The notes under the pieces: model-generated
The model's input: the letters and a program-made list of their open reading frames with translations, nothing else
What the model was told of the DNA's origin: nothing
Databases searched by the model: none
Made by a program: the position numbers and the translations under genes
Shown: positions 15,495-24,319 of the stretch, piece by piece
How the letters are laid out: each line of letters opens with the position of its first letter
Position numbering within the stretch: the first letter of the stretch is position 1
NCBI GenBank assembly: GCA_034086685.1
Contig: JAXDZY010000110.1
Span: 1 to 55,033, forward strand
Reading direction: 5' to 3'
From: TWA4 sp034086685
GTDB taxonomy: Bacteria; Bacillota; Clostridia; Lachnospirales; Lachnospiraceae
Length of the DNA: 55,033 nt

Positions 15495-16157
15495 ACAAAA
15501 CCAAATAAGAGTTCCTAATAACTGAAAAAAAGTGCATATAATTTTCAATTATCAGCTGGACGCTGGAGGTTTTGTACATACAGTTGTCAGCTATACAGGG
15601 GCTCATTATTCATAGATGTGGATACATTATTTGGAAGTTTTATTATTAAAAAGGAGGTACGGTCCAAAGGAAAGATAAGCTTATTCCCGAAGTAGCATCC
15701 CGGGGTTCATCAGAAAGTTAATTATTATGATTATTTCCGATTTTGTAATTAAGGTATATAAAAATCAGATGTTTTATCTGCAAAACCTGGAAAGCAGGTG
15801 TGATCATAAGAAAGGATCGTAAGATTGACAGTATATCGGAATTGATTACAGTTTGTAATATGATTTGATTGCAGATTATGATATGAATCAATTACAAAGT
15901 GTCAGATCACAAAATCATACGAAAGCATATGATGACGGAATTACCGCTTTACCGTGCAGATGATTTTAATATAATAGTAATTACAGGATAAGTAATGATG
16001 ATATAATAAGAGTAATAATTAATCGGTTTTATTTAAAATTGAATATGGAACTGCATGAAATTTTAAGAAATGAGGTAAAGTCCATTGAACAATTCTGAAG
16101 AAGTGCAGCAGTAAGGAGTACCGGATGAAAGATAGCTCGCCCGGTACTCTTTTTTTG
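15495..16157 (+). ncRNA. putative structured non-coding RNA, copy B (about 660 nt)
   Basis: This is a paralogue of copy A with its own promoter and terminator. Conserved blocks appear in the same order: GGTACGGTCC after GAG (15654-15665), the 19-mer at 15678-15696, AAGAAAGGATCG (15808-15819) and GGTAAAGTCCA (16074-16084). The last two blocks adjoin in copy A but are about 255 nt apart here, so B carries an AT-rich insertion or A a deletion. The ends pair weakly (ACTG/CAGT plus CCT/AGG near 15508-15525 and 16107-16119). No ribosome-bound ORF is evident. Part could be untranscribed if an internal terminator was missed. Confidence 0.5.
16115..16157 (+). terminator. terminator of ncRNA copy B
   Basis: A GAGTACCGG/CCGGTACTC stem is followed by seven T residues. 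Its 5' arm overlaps the bases that could pair with the RNA 5' end, so the two pairings may compete. Confidence 0.85.
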
Positions 16158-16217
16158 CATTTATTATATGCATGTACGAATAGGCTGGTGTGATGTGATT
16201 TCAGGGGTGAATTTTAT

Positions 16218-16481
16218 TCAGTGGCGAAAGGTTGTTTCGTGTTCATCCAGAGGTTTTGGTTCACATTCCATATCGGTTATGACAATATAACGGTCTGTTT
16301 TCAGTTCGTGAAGCATTCTGCTGATGGAAGCCGATTTTCCCTGTACTTCCATTTCAACAGTTCCATCATATAAATTCTGAACCCATCCGGTCAGTCCCAG
16401 ATCCTGAGCCAGCATGGCAGAACGGAAGCGGAATCCCACTCCCTGTACACGTCCGTGAAAAATAATATGTCTTCGTATCAT
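16218..16481 (-). CDS. acyP: acylphosphatase
   Basis: This 87-aa protein hydrolyses acyl phosphates such as acetyl phosphate and carbamoyl phosphate. The phosphate-binding loop GRVQGVGFR carries the catalytic arginine near residue 18, and the GWVQN motif carries the catalytic asparagine near 36. The length is normal for the family. The start follows a CAGGAGAT site. It is a single gene facing the ncRNA region. It lies opposite to and upstream of glnN, with no evident functional link. Confidence 0.95.
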   Translation of the reverse strand: MIRRHIIFHGRVQGVGFRFRSAMLAQDLGLTGWVQNLYDGTVEMEVQGKSASISRMLHELKTDRYIVITDMECEPKPLDEHETTFRH

Positions 16482-16831
16482 AATATCATCTCCTGTTATC
16501 GTTTTTATGCGGATATATCCGCGGTGTTTCTGTATTGTAATGGAATTATACTATGAAACTGCAGATATCCGGAATAAATTTCCTGTTTTATCAGCCATCA
16601 TCCGAAATTTTGCTGCAAATCGTGTGCCGTTTCACAGGTATCTATATTTTTATACAGGAAAAGCTGTAAAAAAGGTCGGATTTGATATTGTTTTTGAAAA
16701 GGAAATCAACTACAATAGGAGCATCGGGGAAGCACGTGGTGTTTTCTACAGCAAAGCAGGAAAATATTCCTGTCTTGCCATAAGCTGGCTCCGAACAGTT
16801 AAGGATATTTATAATGTGAAGGGAGTATAGT
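16482..16831. other. acyP-glnN intergenic region
   Basis: This 350-bp divergent region contains the acyP and glnN control sequences. A weak candidate glnN promoter is TTGTTT (16689-16694), 16 bp, TACAAT (16711-16716). The open frame across 16507-16830 has no ribosome binding site or recognisable sequence and is not called. No clear GlnR-type or ANTAR-type site was identified. Confidence 0.4.
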
Positions 16832-18943
16832 ATGAGCAGAGAGAAGACGGTAGCTCAGGTCTTTGGTCAGAATGTTTTCAACGATAAGGTGATGCGGGAA
16901 CGTTTGCCGAAGAAAGTATATGAGGAATTAAAAAAGACAATTGAAGGCAGGAAGGATCTGGATCCTACGATTGCTGATGTGGTTGCCAATGCAATGAAGG
17001 AATGGGCAGTTGAAAAAGGTGCGACTCATTATACACACTGGTTTCAGCCTTTAACCGGATCAACTGCTGAAAAGCATGATTCATTTATTACCGCCCCCAA
17101 AGCAGATGGTTCTGTTTTGATGGAGTTTTCGGGAAAAGAACTGATTAAAGGTGAACCGGATGCTTCTTCTTTCCCTTCCGGTGGTCTTCGTGCCACATTT
17201 GAAGCGAGAGGATATACTGCATGGGACTGTACATCTCCGGCATTTGTCAGGGAAGATGAAGCAGGTGCGATTTTATGTATTCCTACGGCGTTCTGTTCTT
17301 ATACGGGCGAAGCTCTTGATCAGAAGACACCTCTGCTTCGTTCCATGTCGGCAGTAGAAACCCAGGCATTAAGGCTGTTGAGATTATTTGGCAACACAAC
17401 CTCCAGAAAGGTTATTCCTTCTGTGGGTGTGGAACAGGAATATTTTATTGTTGATCGTGAAAAATATCTGAAACGTAAAGATCTGATTTTTACCGGACGT
17501 ACTTTATTTGGAGCAATGCCGCCGAAGGGACAGGAACTGGATGATCATTATTTTGGTGTTATCCGTCCGCGTATCGGTGCTTTTATGAAAGATGTTAATG
17601 AAGAATTGTGGAAACTGGGTGTTTCCGCAAAAACACAGCATAATGAAGTGGCACCGGCACAGCATGAGCTTGCACCTATTTATGCGGAATGCAATGTGGC
17701 AGCAGATCACAATCAGATTATTATGGAGACTCTGAAACGTGTTGCCAATGAACATGGTCTTCAGTGTCTGCTTCACGAAAAGCCTTTTGCAGGTGTGAAT
17801 GGTTCAGGAAAACATGACAACTGGTCATTGACCACAGACGACGGTATTAATCTGCTGGATCCTGGCAAGAGACCTCATGAAAATAAGCAGTTTCAGCTGG
17901 TTCTTGCCTGCATTTTAAAGGCTGTGGATACACATGCGGATCTTCTTCGCGAGTCTGCTGCAGATGTGGGCAATGAGCACCGCCTTGGTGCCAATGAAGC
18001 ACCGCCGGCAATTATTTCCGTATTCCTGGGCAGTCAGCTGGAGGATGTGATCGAACAGGTTCTGGAAACAGGTGAAGCAACTCACAGCCTGAAGAGCAGC
18101 AAGCTGGAAACAGGTGTTAAGACTCTGCCTGATCTGGTAAAAGACGCTACTGACAGAAACCGCACATCACCGTTTGCTTTTACAGGTAATAAATTTGAAT
18201 TCCGTATGGTTGGATCCCGCGATTCCGTTGCAGAATGCAATGTTGTTTTAAATACGATTGTGGCGGAAGCTTTCTGTGAGGCATGCGACATCATTGAAGC
18301 GGCAGAAGATAAGGAAGAAGCAATTCATAATGTAACTGTAGATTTTATCACAAAGCATTATCGTATTGTGTTTAATGGAAATGGTTATTCCGATGAATGG
18401 GTTGAAGAAGCACAGTCAAGAGGTCTTCCCAATATTAAATCCATGGTGGAGGCAATTCCGGCTCTGACTACACCGAAAGCAGTGCATCTGTTCCAGAAGT
18501 TTGGCGTATTTACAGAAGCTGAGCTGCAGTCCCGTGCGGAGATTCAGTATGAGGCTTATTCAAAGGCTTTGAATATTGAAGTAAAGGCAATGCTGGATAT
18601 TGCCGGAAAGAGTATTATTCCTGCCGTTTTGCGTTATGCCCATGAGCTGGCAGATACTGTTCTGTCCATGCAGGAGGTCGGCATTACTTATTCTGCTGAA
18701 AAAGATATGCTGAAGGATATTGCAAGACTGGTGGAAGGTGCAAAAGCAGCTTATAATAAGTTAAAGCTTATGGACGAACATGCGGCAGAAGTTCCGGAGG
18801 GAAAAGAACGTGCGGAATTCTACAAATATGAAGTAGAACCTGTTATGCTGGCATTGAGAAAACCTATTGATGAACTGGAAATGATCGTAGATAAGGAAGC
18901 GTGGCCCATGCCTTCCTATGGCGATCTGTTATTTGAAGTATAA
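16832..18943 (+). CDS. glnN: glutamine synthetase type III
   Basis: This 703-aa ATP-dependent enzyme makes glutamine from glutamate and ammonia. The size and motifs are those of the GSIII family: PSGGLRATFEARG near 113-125, a VEQEYF metal-binding segment, QHELAP, and the NVAADHN/HEKPFAGVNGSGKH core. GSIII is dodecameric and common in Bacteroides and gut Firmicutes. The start follows GAAGGGAG. It is monocistronic, with a terminator at 19059. With gdhA at 51302 the window carries both main routes of ammonium assimilation. Confidence 0.97.
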   Translation: MSREKTVAQVFGQNVFNDKVMRERLPKKVYEELKKTIEGRKDLDPTIADVVANAMKEWAVEKGATHYTHWFQPLTGSTAEKHDSFITAPKADGSVLMEFSGKELIKGEPDASSFPSGGLRATFEARGYTAWDCTSPAFVREDEAGAILCIPTAFCSYTGEALDQKTPLLRSMSAVETQALRLLRLFGNTTSRKVIPSVGVEQEYFIVDREKYLKRKDLIFTGRTLFGAMPPKGQELDDHYFGVIRPRIGAFMKDVNEELWKLGVSAKTQHNEVAPAQHELAPIYAECNVAADHNQIIMETLKRVANEHGLQCLLHEKPFAGVNGSGKHDNWSLTTDDGINLLDPGKRPHENKQFQLVLACILKAVDTHADLLRESAADVGNEHRLGANEAPPAIISVFLGSQLEDVIEQVLETGEATHSLKSSKLETGVKTLPDLVKDATDRNRTSPFAFTGNKFEFRMVGSRDSVAECNVVLNTIVAEAFCEACDIIEAAEDKEEAIHNVTVDFITKHYRIVFNGNGYSDEWVEEAQSRGLPNIKSMVEAIPALTTPKAVHLFQKFGVFTEAELQSRAEIQYEAYSKALNIEVKAMLDIAGKSIIPAVLRYAHELADTVLSMQEVGITYSAEKDMLKDIARLVEGAKAAYNKLKLMDEHAAEVPEGKERAEFYKYEVEPVMLALRKPIDELEMIVDKEAWPMPSYGDLLFEV

Positions 18944-19058
18944 ACAGTTTTCATATGGAATCAGCTGCCCGGTACGGGCTGGAAAATATGGTGTGTTTTC
19001 CCTGTACGGAATATCTGCAGGCAGTTACAGAAATATTACCGGTTGAGATCATAGCCGG

Positions 19059-19095
19059 AATCCCCGTCTGATTTGTACAGCCGGGGATTTTTTAC
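19059..19095 (+). terminator. glnN terminator
   Basis: An AATCCCCG/CGGGGATT stem (19059-19066 with 19082-19089) is followed by a T-rich tract, between glnN and sbcD. Confidence 0.75.
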
Positions 19096-19154
19096 TTTTT
19101 CCGGTCAGGGACCGGCTGGCCGGTGCATGAAACATAGAAAGGGGAATACAGAAT

Positions 19155-20372
19155 ATGAAGCTATTGCACATTTCAGATCTGCATGTGGGAAGATCTTTAT
19201 ACAAGTACAATCTGGGTCAGTGCCAGAGAGAGATTTTTGATGAAATTATCCGTCTGGCAGCAGATACGCAGCCGGATGTTATGATGATTGCAGGTGATAT
19301 TTTTGACAAGCCGGTTCCCTCAGGAGAATCCTATACGATTTTTGATACTTTTCTTAGCAGCCTGACGGAGACCCTGCCTGATCTGACGGTACTGATTATT
19401 GCAGGCAATCATGATTCCGCGGAGCGTCTTCAATATGCAAGTACATTTTTACAGAGACATCGTATTTATATTTCTGTTCTTCCACCGTCGGAACCTTCAG
19501 AACACCTGAAAAAGGTGACATTATCAGATGAATACGGTGATGTTGATTTTTATCTTCTGCCTTTTACAAAGCCTTCTTATGTGAGGAAACTGTTTGAGGA
19601 CGGGAAAAGCATTACATGGTCGGAGGCTGTAGAGGAGATTCTGCGGAGAGAATCCATAGATTACTCACGGAGAAATGTTATTTTGTCTCATCAGTTTTAT
19701 GCATCCGATGGCTGTGTACCGGAGACCTGTGATTCCGAGCAGACGAGTATTTCTGTGGGAGGAATAGATCAGGTGGATGTGGATCTGCTGAAGAATTTTG
19801 AGTATGCTGCTCTTGGGCATCTTCATGGAAGTCAGAAAGTGAAATATCCCCATGTTCGTTATTCGGGGACTCCTTTAAAGTATTCGGTCAGCGAAGAGCA
19901 TCAGAAGAAGTCGGTTGTTCAGATCGTTCTGGGACCGAAAGGTCAGCCTGCAGATATTACATTTTTACCGCTGTCTTCTGACAGAGATGTCAGAACGGTT
20001 CGAGGGACACTCGCTGAGGTCCTTTTGCAGGCGGGGAATCATATGTGCGCCGGCGGAGTTATCCGAAAGGAAGCCAAAGGCAGCCTTCGTTCCGGATGCC
20101 GGGATTATGTGAGCATCGTTCTTACGGATGATGATGACGGTCTTTTAACAGATGCAAAGGAGAAGCTGGAAGAGTATTATGAGCATATTCTGGAGATCCG
20201 TGTGGACAATAAGCGAACCAGAGCACGATTTGAAGATCAGTCATCTGTGAAGGAAGAGTGGACACTTTCGCAGGCTTTTGAGCATTTTTTTGAAGATATG
20301 AATCAGCGTTCCATGACGGAGCAGGAGAAAGCGGTTATGGAACAGATATGGGAAGAAATGGAGGATGTCTGA
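19155..20372 (+). CDS. sbcD: SbcD nuclease subunit
   Basis: This 405-aa protein is the Mre11-type nuclease subunit of the SbcCD complex, which processes hairpins and protein-blocked DNA ends. Metallophosphoesterase motifs are present: DLHVG, GDIFD, GNHD, SHQF and GHLH. The C-terminal capping domain is present. The start follows AAAGGGGAA. Its stop overlaps the sbcC start (TGATG), so the two subunits are translationally coupled. Confidence 0.96.
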   Translation: MKLLHISDLHVGRSLYKYNLGQCQREIFDEIIRLAADTQPDVMMIAGDIFDKPVPSGESYTIFDTFLSSLTETLPDLTVLIIAGNHDSAERLQYASTFLQRHRIYISVLPPSEPSEHLKKVTLSDEYGDVDFYLLPFTKPSYVRKLFEDGKSITWSEAVEEILRRESIDYSRRNVILSHQFYASDGCVPETCDSEQTSISVGGIDQVDVDLLKNFEYAALGHLHGSQKVKYPHVRYSGTPLKYSVSEEHQKKSVVQIVLGPKGQPADITFLPLSSDRDVRTVRGTLAEVLLQAGNHMCAGGVIRKEAKGSLRSGCRDYVSIVLTDDDDGLLTDAKEKLEEYYEHILEIRVDNKRTRARFEDQSSVKEEWTLSQAFEHFFEDMNQRSMTEQEKAVMEQIWEEMEDV

Positions 20373-23300
20373 TGAAACCGCTTAAACTTGTTATGTCTGC
20401 ATTCGGTTCTTACGCGGGCCGGGAAGAGATAGATTTTTCTGCAGCCGGTCAGGGCATATTTTTGATTACCGGGGATACCGGTGCCGGCAAGACTACCATA
20501 TTTGACGCAATTACATTTGCACTGTACGGGTATACCAGCGGCAACCGGAGGACCGGAAAGATGATGGGAAGCCAGTTTGCGGCACCGAAAGTTAAGACAT
20601 GGGTGGAATATACATTTGAAGAGGCCGGACAGGTGTATGTAATCAGCAGGAGACCGGATATTGCCGGTCAGACAGGAAAAGTGGAGCTGTTTTTGCCGGA
20701 TGGAACTGTTTTTCCGGGCAAAGTCAAGGAGACCAATAAAAAGATTGAAGAGATTGTAGGGCTGGATATGAATCAATTCTGTCAGGTTGCCATGATTGCT
20801 CAGGGAGATTTCAGGGAACTTTTGCTGGCTTCTTCCAATGAAAGAAAAGCGATTTTTGAGAAGATATTCGGTACGGATATGTATAATCGTGTACAGATGC
20901 AGCTGAATGACCGCTGCAAGGCTCTTTACGGAAAGCGTGCTGATTTGCAGAAATTCAGTGAACGGGAACTGGAAGGGATACAGGTACCAAAGGACAGTAG
21001 TTTTCTGAAAGAATGGATGGACAGGAAGAAGGACGGGATTTCACAGAACAGTAATGAAGAACTGTTTGCTCTTCTGGAGAAGCTTATCAGAGAGGAAGAG
21101 GAACAGGAGAAAGAGGCGGAGGATAAGAAGAAACAGCTGGATGATCAGCTGACGGCCATCCGCGGACAGATTACTGCAGGTAAAGCTGTGAATGATCTTT
21201 TTGAACGTTATCATCAGGCACTTAAACGGTATGAGACTCTGCAGGGACAGAAAGAGAAGTTTACAGCTGTTCGTATGGGTTGCCAGGCGGCACGGAATGC
21301 TTTATTTGTGGAAGAAAAAGCCAGGCTGGTGTCTGCATGCAATACACAGCTGCAGCAGCTGACAGAGGAACTGGAACAGTTAAAGAAACAGATTGAGCAG
21401 CAGGAGCGTCAGAAAAACCAGGCTGAGGAATGGTTGAAGAAAACTGCCGGCAGGAGAGAGGATCAATTGCCCGGCCTTCAGAAAGAAATGGCAGTTCTTG
21501 AAAATTCCATGGAGTATTATGATGCGCTTCAGAAGCAGGAGAGTGATCTGAAAACAGCTTGCAGCAGGATGAAAGAAGTGGAGAAAAAGACAGGGCAGCT
21601 GCATGATGAGATCCGGAAGCAGGAGAAGCTTCAGAAGAAACTGAATGAAGAACAGGAAGCACGTGCAGGTTGTCAGGAGCTTTACTATCAGTCTGTGGAT
21701 AATTATAAAAGGATGGTGGATAAGGAGAAGCTTCTGGCTGAAATCTGTGGAAAACGCAGTGAATTCCAGCAGCTTGGGAAACGATGCAAAAAGGAAAAAA
21801 AGCAGCTGGAAAAATTTCTGAAAGCTCACGGTGAGGCTTTGGCTGCTTATCAGTATGCTTATCAGGCATTTATTGCAGGGCAGGCTGGTTTGATGGCAGA
21901 GAAGCTGGAAGAAGGTATGCCCTGTCCTGTGTGTGGTTCCACAAATCATCCGGCGAAGGCGGCTTTATCTGTTCATGCGGTGACTGAAAAGGAGACTGAA
22001 GAAAAAAAACTAAAGGTGGAAACTCTGGAGCAGAAAGTGGCATCTCAGACGGAACTGTGCCGGGAACAGGAAGGGATGCTGAGTACACTTAAAGTGGAAT
22101 TGAAGACTGCACTGCGGCAGCCGGGGATTAATCTGGGAGATATGGTGTCGTCTGTCCAGGAGGCAGAATGGGATGAGGATTTGTGGAACAGGCTGGACGA
22201 AACCCTGCTGCTCTGGAAAGAGGAGACTGAAAAAGCAGAAGAATTCAGAAAAACATCTGAAAAACGTCTGAAAGATTTTGAAATGACAGGAAAAAAGTTA
22301 AAACATCTGGAAACAGAACTGTCTGTTTATCGGGAGCAGCTGGCAGAGATGGAAAAACAGCAGGAACAGCAGAAGATCATCTGTGCCAGACTTGAGACGG
22401 AGATCAAAGGATATCGATCCAGGCTTTCATATGAAAACAGGCAGGCTGCTCAAAAGCAGATGGATTCTCTGAGAAGACAGGTGGAGCATATGGAACGGGA
22501 ACTGATGGAATCACAAAAAGCGTTATCAGAGGCCAGTGATATGCTTCAGGAGATCCGTGGCCGTTATCAGGCGGGAGAAGAACAGAAAAAACAGGTGAAA
22601 GAGCAGCTGATACAGTCGTATAAAGCGTTTGCGCTATCTCTCAAAGAACATGGTTTTGCTGATAAGGAGACTTATCTGAAAAGCCGGATGAAGCCGGAAA
22701 CAATTAAAGAACAGGAAGCAGCGTGCGATGCTTATGAAAAAGACTGTATCAGCATACAGTCTCAGATACAGACATACGAACTCCAGCTGAAGGATAAGGA
22801 GATTGCGGATTTAAGCCTCTGGCAGGAACAGGAGGCAGCACTTCAGGAGAAAAGCAGGCAGCAGCAGCAGAAAAGTAAAAACATTTTCAGTGTTCTGGAG
22901 AATAATAAAAAGAGAGTTTCCAATCTGCGCAGGCTGCTCAGGGATTATGATAAGATAAAGTCTGAATATAATGTTGTATATCATCTGAATCGGACTGCCA
23001 ATGGAAAACTGGATCTTAAACTGGATTTTCAGACGTATATGCTGAGACGGTATTTTGAAGAGATCATTCACGAAGCAAATAAGCGGCTGAGGATCATGAC
23101 AAGAGATCAGTTTATTCTTCAGTGCCGGAGTTATGAGAATTTCAGTGGAGGCGGTGCAGCAGGGCTTGATCTGGATGTATACAGTCTGGTTACCGGGAAA
23201 ACAAGAGATGTGAAGACACTTTCAGGTGGAGAGTCATTCATGGCTGCTCTTTCCATGGCACTTGGCATGGCTGATATTATTCAGAGCCGGGCAGGAAAAG

Positions 23301-23509
23301 TACATCTGGACACCATGTTTATTGATGAAGGATTTGGTTCACTGGATGAACAGTCCAGGGAGGATGCAATCCGTGTATTGAATGAGCTGGCAGGTCAGAA
23401 GCGCCTCATTGGAATTATTTCCCATGTGACAGAGCTGAAGGAGCAGATTGAACAGAAGCTGGTTGTAACCAGAGATGAAAAAGGCAGCCACGCCCGATGG
23501 GAGCTCTGA
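20372..23509 (+). CDS. sbcC: SbcC ATPase subunit
   Basis: This 1045-aa SMC/Rad50-like ATPase is the partner of SbcD. Walker A GDTGAGKTT is near residues 35-45. Long Glu/Gln/Lys-rich coiled coils on both sides enclose the zinc hook CPVC (with NHP after it) near residue 517. The C-terminal half has the ABC signature TLSGGESF and a Walker B with FIDEGFG. The start at ATG 20372 overlaps the sbcD stop; an in-frame start 24 bases earlier lies inside sbcD and is less likely. The length is normal. Confidence 0.97.
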   Translation: MKPLKLVMSAFGSYAGREEIDFSAAGQGIFLITGDTGAGKTTIFDAITFALYGYTSGNRRTGKMMGSQFAAPKVKTWVEYTFEEAGQVYVISRRPDIAGQTGKVELFLPDGTVFPGKVKETNKKIEEIVGLDMNQFCQVAMIAQGDFRELLLASSNERKAIFEKIFGTDMYNRVQMQLNDRCKALYGKRADLQKFSERELEGIQVPKDSSFLKEWMDRKKDGISQNSNEELFALLEKLIREEEEQEKEAEDKKKQLDDQLTAIRGQITAGKAVNDLFERYHQALKRYETLQGQKEKFTAVRMGCQAARNALFVEEKARLVSACNTQLQQLTEELEQLKKQIEQQERQKNQAEEWLKKTAGRREDQLPGLQKEMAVLENSMEYYDALQKQESDLKTACSRMKEVEKKTGQLHDEIRKQEKLQKKLNEEQEARAGCQELYYQSVDNYKRMVDKEKLLAEICGKRSEFQQLGKRCKKEKKQLEKFLKAHGEALAAYQYAYQAFIAGQAGLMAEKLEEGMPCPVCGSTNHPAKAALSVHAVTEKETEEKKLKVETLEQKVASQTELCREQEGMLSTLKVELKTALRQPGINLGDMVSSVQEAEWDEDLWNRLDETLLLWKEETEKAEEFRKTSEKRLKDFEMTGKKLKHLETELSVYREQLAEMEKQQEQQKIICARLETEIKGYRSRLSYENRQAAQKQMDSLRRQVEHMERELMESQKALSEASDMLQEIRGRYQAGEEQKKQVKEQLIQSYKAFALSLKEHGFADKETYLKSRMKPETIKEQEAACDAYEKDCISIQSQIQTYELQLKDKEIADLSLWQEQEAALQEKSRQQQQKSKNIFSVLENNKKRVSNLRRLLRDYDKIKSEYNVVYHLNRTANGKLDLKLDFQTYMLRRYFEEIIHEANKRLRIMTRDQFILQCRSYENFSGGGAAGLDLDVYSLVTGKTRDVKTLSGGESFMAALSMALGMADIIQSRAGKVHLDTMFIDEGFGSLDEQSREDAIRVLNELAGQKRLIGIISHVTELKEQIEQKLVVTRDEKGSHARWEL

Positions 23510-23567
23510 ATGGGTTGGGGATGAAGAAAAGAATTCATAGATAAAACAGGAAAAGAGATACAGGATT

Positions 23568-24236
23568 ATGAAAAGAAGAGTAGATATGCGGGAGATTTCC
23601 GATGGAAAATTATATGGATTAAATGATATGGTTAAAGCAGATTGCGGGGATTGCCGGGGATGTTCGGCATGCTGCCGGGGTATGGGTAATTCCATTGTAC
23701 TGGATCCTTTCGACATGTTCCGGCTGACAACAGGACTGCATACGGATTTTCAGCATCTGATGGATGGCTGCATCGAATTGAATGTGGTAGATGGTATTAT
23801 CCTCCCCAATCTGAAGATGAATGGTCAGGAGGAGCGGTGTGCTTTTCTGACCGGGGAGGGAAGATGCCGCATTCATTCGGTTCGTCCCGGAATCTGTCGA
23901 TTATTCCCTCTGGGAAGGATCTACAGGGAAGAAGGACGGGGATTTGATTATTTTCTGCAGGTACATGAATGCAAAAAGGAAAATCGTTCCAAGGTAAAGG
24001 TGCGCAAATGGATTGATACACCGGATGTGAAGCGATATGATCAGTTTGTTGTGGACTGGCACTATTTTCTGGAGGACATGCAGGAAAGTGTTCGGGGCTG
24101 CCCGGATGAAGCAAAAGTGAAGGAGAAGATTATGTATATTCTGACCACTTTTTATGTGCAGTCTTATAAAGGAGAACATGATTTTTATGAGCAGTTTTAT
24201 GTTCGTCTGGAGAATGTGAAAAAAGTATCCCGATAA
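23568..24236 (+). CDS. YkgJ-type cysteine-cluster protein
   Basis: This 222-aa protein has the CxxCxxCC pattern near residues 26-35 (CGDCRGCSACC), then CAF, CRIH, and RPGICRLFPLG. The cysteine arrangement is that of the YkgJ/CxxCxxCC family, thought to bind zinc or an iron-sulfur cluster. Its biochemical role is not established. It begins 59 bp after sbcC and may be co-transcribed. An alternative start is the ATG at 23586. Confidence 0.85.
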   Translation: MKRRVDMREISDGKLYGLNDMVKADCGDCRGCSACCRGMGNSIVLDPFDMFRLTTGLHTDFQHLMDGCIELNVVDGIILPNLKMNGQEERCAFLTGEGRCRIHSVRPGICRLFPLGRIYREEGRGFDYFLQVHECKKENRSKVKVRKWIDTPDVKRYDQFVVDWHYFLEDMQESVRGCPDEAKVKEKIMYILTTFYVQSYKGEHDFYEQFYVRLENVKKVSR

Positions 24237-24260
24237 TAGCCGGATTAAGGGAATATAGAG

Positions 24261-24303
24261 ATGAGGCTTTGCATAGACTGTAAAGTTATGCCATAAGCCT
24301 CAT
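24261..24303. terminator. hairpin between convergent genes
   Basis: An ATGAGGCTT/AAGCCTCAT stem with a 25-nt loop sits between the cysteine-cluster gene and the convergent dctP. There is no T-tract on either strand, so the terminator call is weak. Confidence 0.4.
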
Positions 24304-24319
24304 TTCGGGATATTATTGA

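Noticed and set aside
15241..15525. A 94-codon frame within the ncRNA region
   Set aside because: It crosses the terminator of copy A and the promoter of copy B, with no ribosome site and no protein-like pattern.
16071..16090. GAGGTAAAGTCCA, similar to the GAGGAAAGUCC motif of RNase P RNA
   Set aside because: The other conserved RNase P regions (for example the 3' AGA-AUG-UGCC element) were not found, and the repeat occurs in both copies with different spacing.
16507..16830. A 107-codon open frame ending one base before glnN
   Set aside because: It has no ribosome binding site and no family resemblance. It covers the region expected to hold the glnN promoter and leader.
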